From assembly GCF_934190775.1 (NCBI RefSeq), contig NZ_CAKPTG010000014.1, forward strand, positions 8,600-72,599: a stretch of 64,000 nucleotides of DNA, read 5' to 3'. Source of the DNA: an uncultured Phascolarctobacterium sp. GTDB taxonomy: Bacteria > Bacillota > Negativicutes > Acidaminococcales > Acidaminococcaceae. The translations under genes and the position numbers were made by a program. This document shows positions 25,869-33,905 of the stretch, in pieces; the first letter of the stretch is position 1; every line of letters starts with the position of its first letter. The notes below the pieces were generated by a model, which saw nothing but the letters and a program-made list of their open reading frames with translations, did not search any database and had not been told where the DNA came from.

Positions 25869-26936
25869 ATGCCTAAAAAGGTCACCCTGAAGGATATTGC
25901 CGCTAAAGCAGGGCTTTCACCTGCCAGCGTATCAATGATTCTCAACAGGCGCAGCATCGACCGCTTCAATGCCGAAACCGTGGAGCAGGTTTTCGCCATC
26001 GCTGCTGAGCTTGGCTACAAAAGCAGCAAGGAAAAAGCATATGCCCTAGTAAAGCCCTCAGATACACTAATCATTATTATCTGTCCTTCATTATTCAATC
26101 CTTTCTATACTACTATTATCCAGGGTATTGAAATCGTTGCCCGCAAGCAGGGCTTTGTCACCTCCGTCCGCACTACCTATTGGGATACGGATACAGAAAA
26201 GTTTATTATGGAGCAGGCACGCAAATTCAATGTCGCCGGCGTTATCTTTGCCATGATTCCCCAACAGCCACAGTTAGCGTACAACCTGAGTAAGTATCTG
26301 CCTGTTGTTGCTATTGGTGACAGACGCAGTGACCTGGAGCTTGCCACTGTCGATATGAACAACTTCACTGCAGGACAGCTAATCGGTAAGCATCTTATGG
26401 ATTTAGGACACAAGCAGGTTGCCTATCTTTCGACAACACTCAATGACCAACATACCTCGCGTGTGCGTCGCTGCCAGGGTCTGGAGGCTGCCTGCCAGGA
26501 AGCAGGTGCCAAGCTTGCCCTCTTCACCAAGGAAATCACCCCTGACTACGAGCTTTCGCACGTTGACGTAGAGTACAGCACAGGCTATGAGCTTGCCAAC
26601 CGCTGTCTTGACGCAGTGCCGGAAACAACAGCCATAGTCGCTATCAACGATATGGTTGCCTACGGCGCCTACAATGCTATCATCGACAGGGGCTTGCGTA
26701 TTCCGGAAGATATCAGCCTTTGCGGCTTCGATAATATTTTCCCCTCGCATCTACGCGGAGTCAGCCTGACAACTATCGATAATTCTCTCACAGAATGCGG
26801 TAAAAGCGCCTTTAAACTGCTGCAGGAGGAAATTGCCAGCTATGAGCACCACGGCAAATTTGAACCTATAACCCATGTAGAATACAAATGCCGTCTTGTT
26901 GCCCGCGCCAGCAGCGGACCTGCTCCCAAGCGTTGA
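25869..26936 (+). CDS. LacI family transcriptional regulator
   Basis: 355 residues. N-terminal helix-turn-helix TLKDIAAKAGLSPASVSMIL with hinge helix, then a periplasmic-binding-like sensor domain (GDRRSDLELATVDMNN, TAIVAINDMVAYGA). Probably controls its own operon and the divergent TRAP genes through the shared TTGTTGAA repeats (inference). Confidence 0.93.
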   Translation: MPKKVTLKDIAAKAGLSPASVSMILNRRSIDRFNAETVEQVFAIAAELGYKSSKEKAYALVKPSDTLIIIICPSLFNPFYTTIIQGIEIVARKQGFVTSVRTTYWDTDTEKFIMEQARKFNVAGVIFAMIPQQPQLAYNLSKYLPVVAIGDRRSDLELATVDMNNFTAGQLIGKHLMDLGHKQVAYLSTTLNDQHTSRVRRCQGLEAACQEAGAKLALFTKEITPDYELSHVDVEYSTGYELANRCLDAVPETTAIVAINDMVAYGAYNAIIDRGLRIPEDISLCGFDNIFPSHLRGVSLTTIDNSLTECGKSAFKLLQEEIASYEHHGKFEPITHVEYKCRLVARASSGPAPKR

Positions 26937-26961
26937 CAATTCCTGCAGGATACTGTAGAAT
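26933..26961 (+). promoter_or_regulatory. Promoter of azlCD inside the lacI stop region
   Basis: TTGACA (26933-26938) uses the TGA stop of the LacI gene; TAGAAT at 26956-26961; spacer 17 bp. Confidence 0.7.
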
Positions 26962-27010
26962 AAAGCCTACATAGTTTCTATGAATTCAAAGAATTGTGCA
27001 GGTTATAATC

Positions 27011-27706
27011 ATGAACACCAAATATAGCAAAGCACTTAAAGCTGCTTTTCCACTAACGCTGCCAATTTGCGCAGCGTTTCTTTTTTTAGGCATTTCCTAC
27101 GGCTTTTACATCTGCAGCAAGGGCTTTTCGCCCTGGTACCCGTTTTTTACCAGTGCTCTTGTCTTTGCCGGCAGCATGGAGTTTGTCCTGGTAACAATGC
27201 TGCTTAGTCCCTTCAATCCGCTGTACTGCTTTTTTATGGCACTGATGATTAACTCTCGTCATCTGTTCTACGGTCTGAGCATGCTGGAAAAATATAAGAA
27301 TACCGGCCTGAAGAAATTTTATCTTATTTTCGGTATGTGCGACGAATCCTTCGCTATCAACTGTAATACTGTTATTCCTGAAGGCATCGATAAAGGCTGC
27401 TTCATGGTCTGCGTAAATCTGCTGAACCAAATCTACTGGGTAGCAGGTGCAACTATCGGCGGTCTCTTGGGCAACAGCCTGCAAATCAACACCAAAGGCC
27501 TGGACTTTGCGCTCGTCGCTCTTTTTACAGCAATTTTTGTCAGCCAATGGCAAGCGACAGAAAACCACACTCCTGCTATCCTAGGTATTGTCATTCCGCT
27601 AGTCTGCCTGGTGCTCATCGGACCGCAAAGCTTTATACCGCCAGCTATGTTGCTTATGCTGCTGGTATTTATCACTGCCTATTACAAAGGAGGCATTAAA
27701 TTATGA
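27011..27706 (+). CDS. azlC: AzlC-type branched-chain amino acid exporter, large subunit
   Basis: 231-residue membrane protein from ATG 27011 (MNTKYSKALKAAFPLTLPIC); GTG 26996 in frame is possible. FLGISYGFYICSKGFSPWYPFFTSALVFAGSMEFV and the NSRHLFYGLSML segment are diagnostic. Works with AzlD as a two-subunit exporter. Stop overlaps the azlD start (ATGA). Confidence 0.93.
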   Translation: MNTKYSKALKAAFPLTLPICAAFLFLGISYGFYICSKGFSPWYPFFTSALVFAGSMEFVLVTMLLSPFNPLYCFFMALMINSRHLFYGLSMLEKYKNTGLKKFYLIFGMCDESFAINCNTVIPEGIDKGCFMVCVNLLNQIYWVAGATIGGLLGNSLQINTKGLDFALVALFTAIFVSQWQATENHTPAILGIVIPLVCLVLIGPQSFIPPAMLLMLLVFITAYYKGGIKL

Positions 27707-28032
27707 GCTTCACAGAACAAATCATAACTATTGCCGCTGTTGTAGCAGGTACGATGCTGACGCGCTTTCTGCCCTTCATCCTGTTTCCGGCCAATAAAAA
27801 AACGCCGCCATTAGTAGCGTTTTTAGGCAAAATGCTGCCTGCGGCCGTTATGGGCATGCTTGTTGTCTACTCCCTCAAGGATACGCAAATTATGACCGGC
27901 AGTCACGGCCTGCCTGAAGCCATCGCCGTAGCAGTGACAGTTATCCTGCAGGCAAAACTGCGCAATTTGCTGCTGACGATAGCAGCAGGCACAATTGGTT
28001 ACATGCTCCTGGTGCAATATGTGTTTGTGTGA
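27703..28032 (+). CDS. azlD: AzlD-type small subunit
   Basis: 109 residues, four helices. AGTMLTRFLPFILF and the ILQAKLRNLLLTIAAGTIGYML end are typical. Coupled to azlC by a four-base overlap. Confidence 0.93.
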   Translation: MSFTEQIITIAAVVAGTMLTRFLPFILFPANKKTPPLVAFLGKMLPAAVMGMLVVYSLKDTQIMTGSHGLPEAIAVAVTVILQAKLRNLLLTIAAGTIGYMLLVQYVFV

Positions 28033-28083
28033 AAATATTATAGCGTTTAAAACAGCGGTAAAAACAGCATCTCAATGTTGTTT

Positions 28084-28215
28084 TCACCGACACTCTTTAA
28101 TCAGTTCACTTTTTCCCACACGCCTACGGCCATAAACGAGAGTTACATCTTGTGCTTTTTTGAGCAACATATCTTGTATTTTCTTTTGCTCTTTAGTTCG
28201 TCCCCCAAAAGCCAT
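28084..28215 (-). pseudogene. N-terminal remnant of an ATPase (archaeal-type P-loop family)
   Basis: 43 residues, MAFGGRTKEQKKIQDMLLKK then VYGRRRVGKSELIKECR and stop. GRRRVGKSEL is the Walker A of the large 'ATP-binding protein' family (about 450-500 residues, DUF234/DUF4143 type). Everything after the P-loop helix is absent. AGGAG precedes ATG 28215. A deletion relic; a terminator follows upstream on the other side. Confidence 0.75.
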
Positions 28216-28296
28216 TTTATTCGACTCCTTCCGATTCGATTTCTTCCGAATAAAATATATTTCTGCCACAGTCAACAGCTTGCAAACGCAAAATCA

Positions 28297-28346
28297 AAAC
28301 TACCCTCCGCCATGCTCTGTCCAACATGACGAAGGGTAGTTTTTTC
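28297..28346. terminator. Long hairpin terminator near the ATPase remnant
   Basis: AAACTACCCT with AGGGTAGTTT around an inner CATG-x-CATG stem; TTTTTT on the plus strand, TTTTG on the minus. May serve azlCD from the left. Confidence 0.7.
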
Positions 28347-28563
28347 ATTTATATCCTATATATACTGCCAATGTCCCCTAAGCAAATATATACAGAAAGA
28401 AGGAATTTGTAAGTGTAAGCATCTTTGAAGCTTTGTGCGTTAGGGCAGCTTCCGCCCCGTCTATAATAATTGTTCTCTATCCAATTTATGCCTGCTGCCC
28501 GCTCCCATCCGGGAGCGTTGCAGGCATTTTAAGAAAGGTGGTAAGACTTATATCTTTAATTAA
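28347..28563. other. Intergenic stretch with a strong hairpin
   Basis: No gene seen. At 28487-28530 ATGCCTGC-x-CGCTCCC pairs with GGGAGCG-x-GCAGGCAT, followed by TTTTAA on the plus strand; on the minus strand it is followed by TAAATT and may end the SLC13 transcript. Confidence 0.5.
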
Positions 28564-29841
28564 TTATGCTGCAGTCGGGAAGAACGGCCATACGATAGGA
28601 ATAACGATGATTGCAACAATCATGCTGACTGCTACCAAGCCGCCGCCGCATTTTACATAATCCATGAATTTGTACTTGCCAGGGCCAAGTACCAGGGTGT
28701 TCGGAGGAGTACCTACCGGAGAAGCGAATGCGCAGCTGGAAGCAATCAGGATTGCCATCAGTACAGCTTTCGGAGATGCACCCATTTGTGCGGACAGTGC
28801 AATGCCAACCGGGCACAGCAGAGCTTTAGAAGCGGTGTTGCTCATGAACTGAGTCAGTACAACTGCCAAACCAAAGAGTACAGCAGTTACCAGGTACGGA
28901 GACGGGTTACCGCCCATCAGGCTTACGGTGAATTCAGCAATCAGCTTGCCAGCGCCGCTGGTGTTCATAGCTGTTGCAACAGGAATCATACCTGCAAACA
29001 GGAAGATGGTAATCCAGTCGATGGAGTTATAGGCTTGTTTTTCAGTGATGCAGCCTGTCAGTACGCACAGTACCGCTCCGACAACAGCAGCCAGTTCCAG
29101 AGGAACGATGCTGGTTGCCATAGAACCAATAACGCCAACCATGATGATACCGCAGATCATTTGTTTTTTCGGAGTGGTGTTGGTAGCATCAATCTCTTGC
29201 TCTACCTCAGCAACCTCTTCGGTTTTAGCTTCCGGCAGGATGTATTTGCCAAGGAACATCATGTATACGATACCGGCGATGGTAATAGGAATGCCGATGT
29301 AAGCATATTCAAAGAAGCCAAATTGCAGTTCCGGCATACCAGCTGCTTTCAGAGCAACGTTTGCCAGAATGTTCGGCGGGGTACCAATCAGGGTGCAGGT
29401 ACCGCCAAGGCCGGCAGCGAAAGCCAACGGCATCAGCTGACGGGAAGCAGAAAGCTTTGCTTGTGCGCAGATACCCATAACTACAGGAATCAGACAAGCT
29501 GTGGTACCAGTGTTAGACAGGAAGGCAGACATAACTGCTGCAATAACCATAAGACCAAACATCAGGCTGTTTTCATTAGTACCAAACAGCTTTACTACAG
29601 CGCCGCCAACCTTTTGAGCAAGGCCAGTGTAAAACATTGCAGCGCCAACTACGAACATACCGCCAAAAAGAACTACAGTAGAATCTGCCAGGCCAAGGAA
29701 GATTTGGTTCTCAGGAACCAGGCCCAATGCACTGCAGGCTATAGCAGCCAGAACCGCGGTCATTGCCAGCGGAATCATTTCGGTAACGAATAACAGTGCA
29801 ACTACTGCTAACAAAATCAAGCATTTAATTGCTGGTGTCAT
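28564..29841 (-). CDS. SLC13/DASS family anion transporter
   Basis: 425-residue polytopic symporter with two inverted halves, each ending in an SNT-type motif: AFLSNTGTTACLIPV in the first and MSNTASKALLCPVGIA in the second. Followed in each by TPPN (IGTPPNILANVAL, VGTPPNTLVLGPGKY). Family members import di- or tricarboxylates or sulfate with Na+. A succinate or other dicarboxylate would suit a propionate producer, but that is inference. Starts 16 bp after the small gene at 29858, likely co-transcribed. Confidence 0.93.
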   Translation of the reverse strand: MTPAIKCLILLAVVALLFVTEMIPLAMTAVLAAIACSALGLVPENQIFLGLADSTVVLFGGMFVVGAAMFYTGLAQKVGGAVVKLFGTNENSLMFGLMVIAAVMSAFLSNTGTTACLIPVVMGICAQAKLSASRQLMPLAFAAGLGGTCTLIGTPPNILANVALKAAGMPELQFGFFEYAYIGIPITIAGIVYMMFLGKYILPEAKTEEVAEVEQEIDATNTTPKKQMICGIIMVGVIGSMATSIVPLELAAVVGAVLCVLTGCITEKQAYNSIDWITIFLFAGMIPVATAMNTSGAGKLIAEFTVSLMGGNPSPYLVTAVLFGLAVVLTQFMSNTASKALLCPVGIALSAQMGASPKAVLMAILIASSCAFASPVGTPPNTLVLGPGKYKFMDYVKCGGGLVAVSMIVAIIVIPIVWPFFPTAA

Positions 29842-29857
29842 AAAAATTTCCCTCCAC

Positions 29858-30055
29858 TTATTTCTTCTTAAATAGGTTTACATATTGAAAAGTGTTTACA
29901 AAGAGCTTACCATCTTCGCCTCGATGCGGGAAGACTTTACCTTCCTTTTTCCTGTTCTCGATAGCTCGATAGTAAAATTTCTTGTCTACCTGTTTCAGGT
30001 ACTCCCGAATCTTAGAATCTTCTTTTTCATCATTCATGATAAGTGCAATGTCCAA
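29858..30055 (-). CDS. Small KVFPHRGEDG protein (65 aa), unknown function
   Basis: Basic soluble peptide, no membrane segment: helix-prone EDSKIREYLKQVDKKFYYRAI then KKEGKVFPHRGEDGKLFV. TTG 30055 has AGGAG ten bases upstream; the alternative ATG 30037 lacks a site. First gene of the SLC13 transcript. Shares KVFPHxGExG with the small protein at 30497, so the two define a local small-protein family. Function not recognised. Confidence 0.7.
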   Translation of the reverse strand: MDIALIMNDEKEDSKIREYLKQVDKKFYYRAIENRKKEGKVFPHRGEDGKLFVNTFQYVNLFKKK

Positions 30056-30326
30056 AACTTATCAGCTCCTTTCTTGTTCCTTTTGGAGAGTGCCTTTCAC
30101 TGTTAGAGATTATACAACATATTCCAAAATAATAAAAATACCTAGTTGGAATAGAAGTTATATGAATTAAGTATATTTCAGAAAGTAATTAAATATATTT
30201 CGGAACTAATTTCTACTTATTTTTTATAGCAGGCAGTTTTATATTATACGACAATTATCGCCAGAATAAAAATACCTATGTAGCATTATTCATATATCCG
30301 CCAGGAATATTTTAGGCAAACAAAAA
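30056..30326. promoter_or_regulatory. Upstream region of the SLC13 transcript
   Basis: On the minus strand TATAAT (30109-30114) has no good -35. Instead an inverted repeat ATTCCAA-N18-TTGGAAT (30121-30152) sits there, the layout expected for an activator site. Two TATATTTCnGAA words follow near 30172 and 30194. A second TATAAT-like box lies near 30245. The LysR regulator at 30978 is the obvious candidate activator (inference). Confidence 0.5.
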
Positions 30327-30385
30327 GCCAGTCTGCCAACGACGTACAAGGAGGTAGGCTATAACGTCATCGCTCGCTGACTGGC
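30322..30385 (-). terminator. Terminator with long C-rich loop after the 59-aa gene
   Basis: Minus strand: GCCAGTC (30379-30385) pairs with GACTGGC (30327-30333), then TTTTT. Inside is a second stem, GATGACG with CGTCGTT. The apical loop reads CCTACCTCCTTG, an exact anti-Shine-Dalgarno stretch. Confidence 0.75.
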
Positions 30386-30496
30386 ATATTATAATGCTGC
30401 TGTTTAAAGCTTAAAGCAAAATATTCTTAAACCATTTACTATAGTATTCTCTGTCCAATTCTTTGAGATAGTTCAGTACAAAGCTCATCTTTCTTC

Positions 30497-30676
30497 TTAA
30501 CCTCTTTTTAATGCTTTCAGGGATGCTTCACTCAGTTTGAAGCCCTGTACTCTTCTGGTGAAGGCAAAGCCATGTTCACCACAATGCGGGAATACTTTTG
30601 CTGCGCCGTTGCGTTGACGGCACAGATGTGCGAATAAACCGGTTTCGTTTACGACTGCCTTTTTTGTTTCAGCCAT
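30497..30676 (-). CDS. Small KVFPHCGEHG protein (59 aa), unknown function
   Basis: Starts MAETKKAVVNETGLFAHLCR at ATG 30676 behind AAAGGAGAG. The middle RNGAAKVFPHCGEHGFAF is the same motif as in the 65-aa protein at 29858, with Cys for Arg. Ends in a basic helix. It has its own -10 (TATACT, 30755-30760) and terminator, so it is separately expressed. Cys, His and Glu in the motif could bind metal, but this is a guess. Confidence 0.7.
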   Translation of the reverse strand: MAETKKAVVNETGLFAHLCRQRNGAAKVFPHCGEHGFAFTRRVQGFKLSEASLKALKRG

Positions 30677-30754
30677 GATTTTGTTCTCTCCTTTGCTTTG
30701 AATAAGTCAATTTGTCAATTTGCTCTGTATAAGGCCCTTGCTTTATACGCATTT

Positions 30755-30760
30755 AGTATA
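30755..30760 (-). promoter_or_regulatory. -10 box of the 59-aa gene
   Basis: TATACT in the context TTATACTAAATGCG, nearly the same 14 bases as the promoter of the tiny-peptide operon near 40017. The -35 is weak. Confidence 0.5.
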
Positions 30761-30977
30761 ACAGATATTGCTTAATAAGAAAAATAGCTAATAGGAATTA
30801 TAGATATGACATTTTATTATTGCTTTTTGGCATTCTTCTGTTCTATAATAGCCTTAATCGTTGAATTTCTTGAAAATATACTAGCAATATGATAAACTAA
30901 TTGTATTATACCCATATTTAGAATCTATTACTGTTTCTATTTTACATAAGTTTAGTATTAGTTGGAGGTCTGCAAAC

Positions 30978-31910
30978 ATGGAATTAGACAATTACAGAAA
31001 CTTTTTGGCAATTATTGAAGCCGGTAGCTTTACCGGTGCGGCTGATTACGTGCATATTGCTCAGCCGGCCCTCAGCAAGCAGCTGCGTGCCCTGGAAAAC
31101 TATTTCGGCACCAAGCTTATAATTACCACCCGCGGCAGCCGTCAGATTCTCCTGACAGAAGCAGGACGCGTCCTCTATCAAAAAGCAAAGTACATGTGTG
31201 CTTTGGAGGATCTTGCCAAAAGCGAAATTGAAAACATCATGGGCGGTGTTGTAGGTACGCTGCGTTTCAGCATTGCCAACTCCCGCAGTGCTTTATTCAT
31301 CAAATCCTCCCTCAAGGATTTCTGTGCTCTTTATCCTAATATCAAATGTGAGCTGTTCGAAGCAAGCATCAACGAGCAGACACAGCAAATGCTTAACGGT
31401 ATTACCGAGCTGGGAATTTTGAGCGTACCGGTAGAGCATCAGGATAACTTTGAAGTTCTCTTCCGTCGTGATGAAGAGCTTACAGCCGTTTTCCATAAAA
31501 ACTCTGTTTTTCTGGATGACAGCAAAAAGGTTGTCACCCTTAAGGAATTAGAGGATGTACCTCTGAGCATCAGCTCCGGCTGCTCCGAAATCTTCCTTAA
31601 GGCCTGTGCGCAGGCATCCATCGTGCCGCGCATCACCTGCACCAGCACCACCCGCAGCACTACTTTGGAATGGACACGCGTCAAGGCAGCCGTTTCTATC
31701 GTGCCTGTAGAGCCCGGAGAGGACCTTGGCGAAGAGTTTATCACCCGTCCTATATCCGACATCAAGGCTGACGTTTACAAAACCGTTGTAAAGGTTAAGG
31801 ACAGACCGCTTTCCGTTGTTGCCCAGCATTTCCTCAAATTCTATTCCAAGACACGTAATTCACAGCAGGTATGCAACCTGGATGAAGTCCTGAAAAACTC
31901 CTCTTTATAA
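30978..31910 (+). CDS. LysR family transcriptional regulator
   Basis: 310 residues. N-terminal winged helix: MELDNYRNFLAIIEAGSFTG, then QPALSKQLRALENYFGTKL and the usual LTEAGRVLYQKAK. The effector domain follows (GTLRFSIANSRSALFI onwards). ATG 30978 behind TTGGAGG. Next to, and on the opposite strand from, the SLC13 transporter and the two small proteins, so likely their regulator. Confidence 0.94.
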   Translation: MELDNYRNFLAIIEAGSFTGAADYVHIAQPALSKQLRALENYFGTKLIITTRGSRQILLTEAGRVLYQKAKYMCALEDLAKSEIENIMGGVVGTLRFSIANSRSALFIKSSLKDFCALYPNIKCELFEASINEQTQQMLNGITELGILSVPVEHQDNFEVLFRRDEELTAVFHKNSVFLDDSKKVVTLKELEDVPLSISSGCSEIFLKACAQASIVPRITCTSTTRSTTLEWTRVKAAVSIVPVEPGEDLGEEFITRPISDIKADVYKTVVKVKDRPLSVVAQHFLKFYSKTRNSQQVCNLDEVLKNSSL

Positions 31911-31916
31911 AAGACA

Positions 31917-31938
31917 AAAACCGCCTTACGGCGGTTTT
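31917..31938. terminator. LysR gene terminator 1
   Basis: AACCGCC-TTAC-GGCGGTT (31919-31936) followed by TTTTT on the plus strand; A-rich on the other side, so it can also stop minus-strand transcripts. Confidence 0.88.
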
Positions 31939-31986
31939 TTTGATTGCAAAGCTTTTATTGTTTCTACCTTACTGAGGACAATAAAA

Positions 31987-32012
31987 AAGCCGCCTTACCT
32001 GGCGGTTTTTTT
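31987..32012. terminator. Tandem terminator 2 downstream of LysR
   Basis: CCGCC-TTACCT-GGCGG followed by TTTTTTT on the plus strand and preceded by AAAAAA, so bidirectional. Its sequence is close to terminator 1, suggesting duplication of the terminator. Confidence 0.75.
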
Positions 32013-32075
32013 ATTGTTGCATTGCCACACCCCTGTAACAAGCTACACACGATAAATTTGGAGGAGAAGGAGAAT

Positions 32076-32168
32076 TTGAAAAGATCTTTACGTAACAGAA
32101 CAGCAAATTGTCCGATTTGCTTAGTTTGTTCTAATGTTTGGGAAATCAATATTTCGACCCACATTTGA
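32076..32168 (+). CDS. Possible 30-aa Cys peptide
   Basis: A short frame from TTG 32076 (KRSLRNRTANCPICLVCSNV...) preceded by an unusually good SD, GGAGGAGAAGGAG. Contains CPICLVC (CxxCxxC). No good promoter was seen and it lies antisense to the read-through product of the orphan B12 riboswitch. Low confidence. Confidence 0.3.
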   Translation: MKRSLRNRTANCPICLVCSNVWEINISTHI

Positions 32169-32172
32169 TAGT

Positions 32173-32205
32173 TGAAAAAAACCGCCTTTGCAAGCAAAGA
32201 CGGTT
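32173..32205 (-). terminator. Terminator of the orphan cobalamin riboswitch
   Basis: Minus strand AACCG-x-CTTTG / CAAAG-x-CGGTT (32180-32205) then TTTTTTT. Confidence 0.85.
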
Positions 32206-32229
32206 AATGCGCACAATTAAGATAGCTGC

Positions 32230-32395
32230 CACTCTCACATAAACAGTATCTTGTCTGTTAACATCTTCTCCTGTCGCTCGCAGGTCAAGCATATGCTTGT
32301 ATAAAGTACTTTGCTGACTTCAGGCAAGCCTGTTACAGCGGCGGGACCGTGTGGATTTTCACCAATTAGTGCTTCATACGAAATATTGATTTGTT
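32230..32395 (-). ncRNA. Cobalamin riboswitch with no downstream gene
   Basis: Minus strand contains GGTGAAAATCC, ACGGTCCCGCCGCTGTAA, GAAGTCAGC and TGACCTGCGAGCGACAGG in order, as in the riboswitch of the mutase operon. A strong promoter precedes and a terminator follows. Downstream on the same strand there is no gene until 30676; the next sequence is the tandem terminator region and then the antisense strand of the LysR gene. Confidence 0.88.
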
Positions 32396-32402
32396 GCTTT
32401 TA

Positions 32403-32431
32403 ATTATACTCAGTCCGATTAAGAATGTCAA
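32403..32431 (-). promoter_or_regulatory. Promoter of the orphan cobalamin riboswitch
   Basis: TTGACA (32426-32431) and TATAAT (32403-32408), spacer 17 bp: a consensus promoter. Confidence 0.88.
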
Positions 32432-32630
32432 GACTTTAGCGAAAAAGTTCTCAAAAAAAATATTGTAAGAACACATCTCACTAAATATGCGCTCATTTGC
32501 TGACAACAAGAAAAATAGAATCTTTTACTCTTTTAGAGCCCATTTCCTGTACACTTCTCTCAAAATTTCAGCATATTTTCCGTACCAGAATATCCTTGAG
32601 CAGTACCTCTAAGCTATAATCTAAAAAGCC

Positions 32631-32675
32631 AAAAGGCTGTCAGCTGATGAAGCTTCATCAGTGACAGCCTTTTGT
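32631..32675. terminator. Terminator of the mutase operon
   Basis: Long stem AAAAGGCTGTCA-x-CTGATGAAGC paired with GCTTCATCAG-x-TGACAGCCTTTT, flanked by T-rich sequence on both strands. Confidence 0.85.
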
Positions 32676-32719
32676 TTTTGCCGGTCAAAAATCACCACGG
32701 GGTGCTTTCTTGCCGGACT

Positions 32720-33895
32720 TTATTTGTTTTGATTGCGATGCCTCATTGAAGCACGATCAATATCAAAGGCATTAATCAGCTCGGTAACAGCCTGACTTGG
32801 GGATACCACGCCATTAACAGCTGCTTCCATTACTGCCGGTAAGCGTCCTTTAATCATCGGGTCTTCAAAGAACAGGTTATGTAAATGCTCGTCAATCATG
32901 CTGTTAACCCAGGAAATAGTCTGCGATTTACGACGTTTGTCGAAGGAACCGCATTCTTTGGTAACTTTTTCGAACTTGCGCATTACTGCCCAAAGCTCAA
33001 GCAACCCTTCCTTGGTCAAAGCAGAGCATCTGTAGGCGTGAGTTTTCCAGCCTTCGGTAGCAGGACGAATGAATTCAATCATACGCTCATACTCACCCTG
33101 GGTAACGATAGCCTTAGGCAGATTGTCACCATCGGCTTTGTTGACAACGATAGCGTCGGCAACCTCCATGATGCCTTTCTTGATGCCTTGCAGATCATCA
33201 CCGGCACCGGTCAGTACTACCAGCATAAAGAAGTCAACCATCGAACGGACGGTGATTTCGGACTGGCCTACACCTACAGTTTCTACTAAGATAACATCAC
33301 AGCCTGCAGCCTCGCAAAGCAGCATTGTTTCACGGCTTTTACGGGCAACGCCGCCCAATGTACCCTTTGCAGGGGACGGACGGATAAAGCAATTAGGTTC
33401 ACGCGACAGCATCTGCATACGCGTTTTATCACCCAAAATAGAGCCACCGGTAATAGAGCTGGTAGGATCGACAGCAAGAACTGCGACCTTATAGCCCTGA
33501 TGACACAGCATCTGACCAAAGGACTCGATAAAGGTACTTTTGCCGGCACCCGGTACACCGGAAATGCCAATGCGCAAAGCTTTGCCTGTACGCGGCAGGA
33601 GAGCCTGCAGGACACGCTGTGCTTTATCAAAATCCCTCGGCGCATTGCTTTCTATAAGAGTAATAGCTTGAGATAAGGTTTTACGATCGCCTTCACTGAC
33701 TCCTTTTATTAACTCTTCCGGACTAGGCTTTTTCCTCAAGGGGAATTTCCTAATTTTATCCACAGGGTTATACTTCTCCTCGCTGACAGCGTTTACGGCG
33801 CTGTCAATCCCGCCCATTACAGAGCAGGCAAAGTTAGGGTCTTTTTTCAGGGGTACCCAACTCGGCCTAATATCTTTTTCACCAGTTTCAGGCAT
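32720..33895 (-). CDS. meaB: MeaB/ArgK-type GTPase, methylmalonyl-CoA mutase chaperone
   Basis: 391-residue G3E GTPase that loads and protects adenosylcobalamin on the mutase. Walker A GVPGAGKS (residues 113-120), then VDPTSSITGGSILGDKTRM, ETVGVGQSE, and NKADGDN. An extra 50-60 residues precede the usual N-terminus; they look unstructured and contain a Cys. Follows mutB by 10 bp and ends the operon. Confidence 0.94.
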   Translation of the reverse strand: MPETGEKDIRPSWVPLKKDPNFACSVMGGIDSAVNAVSEEKYNPVDKIRKFPLRKKPSPEELIKGVSEGDRKTLSQAITLIESNAPRDFDKAQRVLQALLPRTGKALRIGISGVPGAGKSTFIESFGQMLCHQGYKVAVLAVDPTSSITGGSILGDKTRMQMLSREPNCFIRPSPAKGTLGGVARKSRETMLLCEAAGCDVILVETVGVGQSEITVRSMVDFFMLVVLTGAGDDLQGIKKGIMEVADAIVVNKADGDNLPKAIVTQGEYERMIEFIRPATEGWKTHAYRCSALTKEGLLELWAVMRKFEKVTKECGSFDKRRKSQTISWVNSMIDEHLHNLFFEDPMIKGRLPAVMEAAVNGVVSPSQAVTELINAFDIDRASMRHRNQNK

Positions 33896-33905
33896 TTATA
33901 TCACC

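Noticed and set aside
28084..28275. Intact small ATPase gene
   Set aside because: Ends just after the P-loop; too short for any function of the family, so listed as a remnant.
31964..32197. 77-codon minus-strand frame after the orphan B12 riboswitch
   Set aside because: Begins inside the terminator stem, reads through a second terminator and has no SD; does not look like the riboswitch target.
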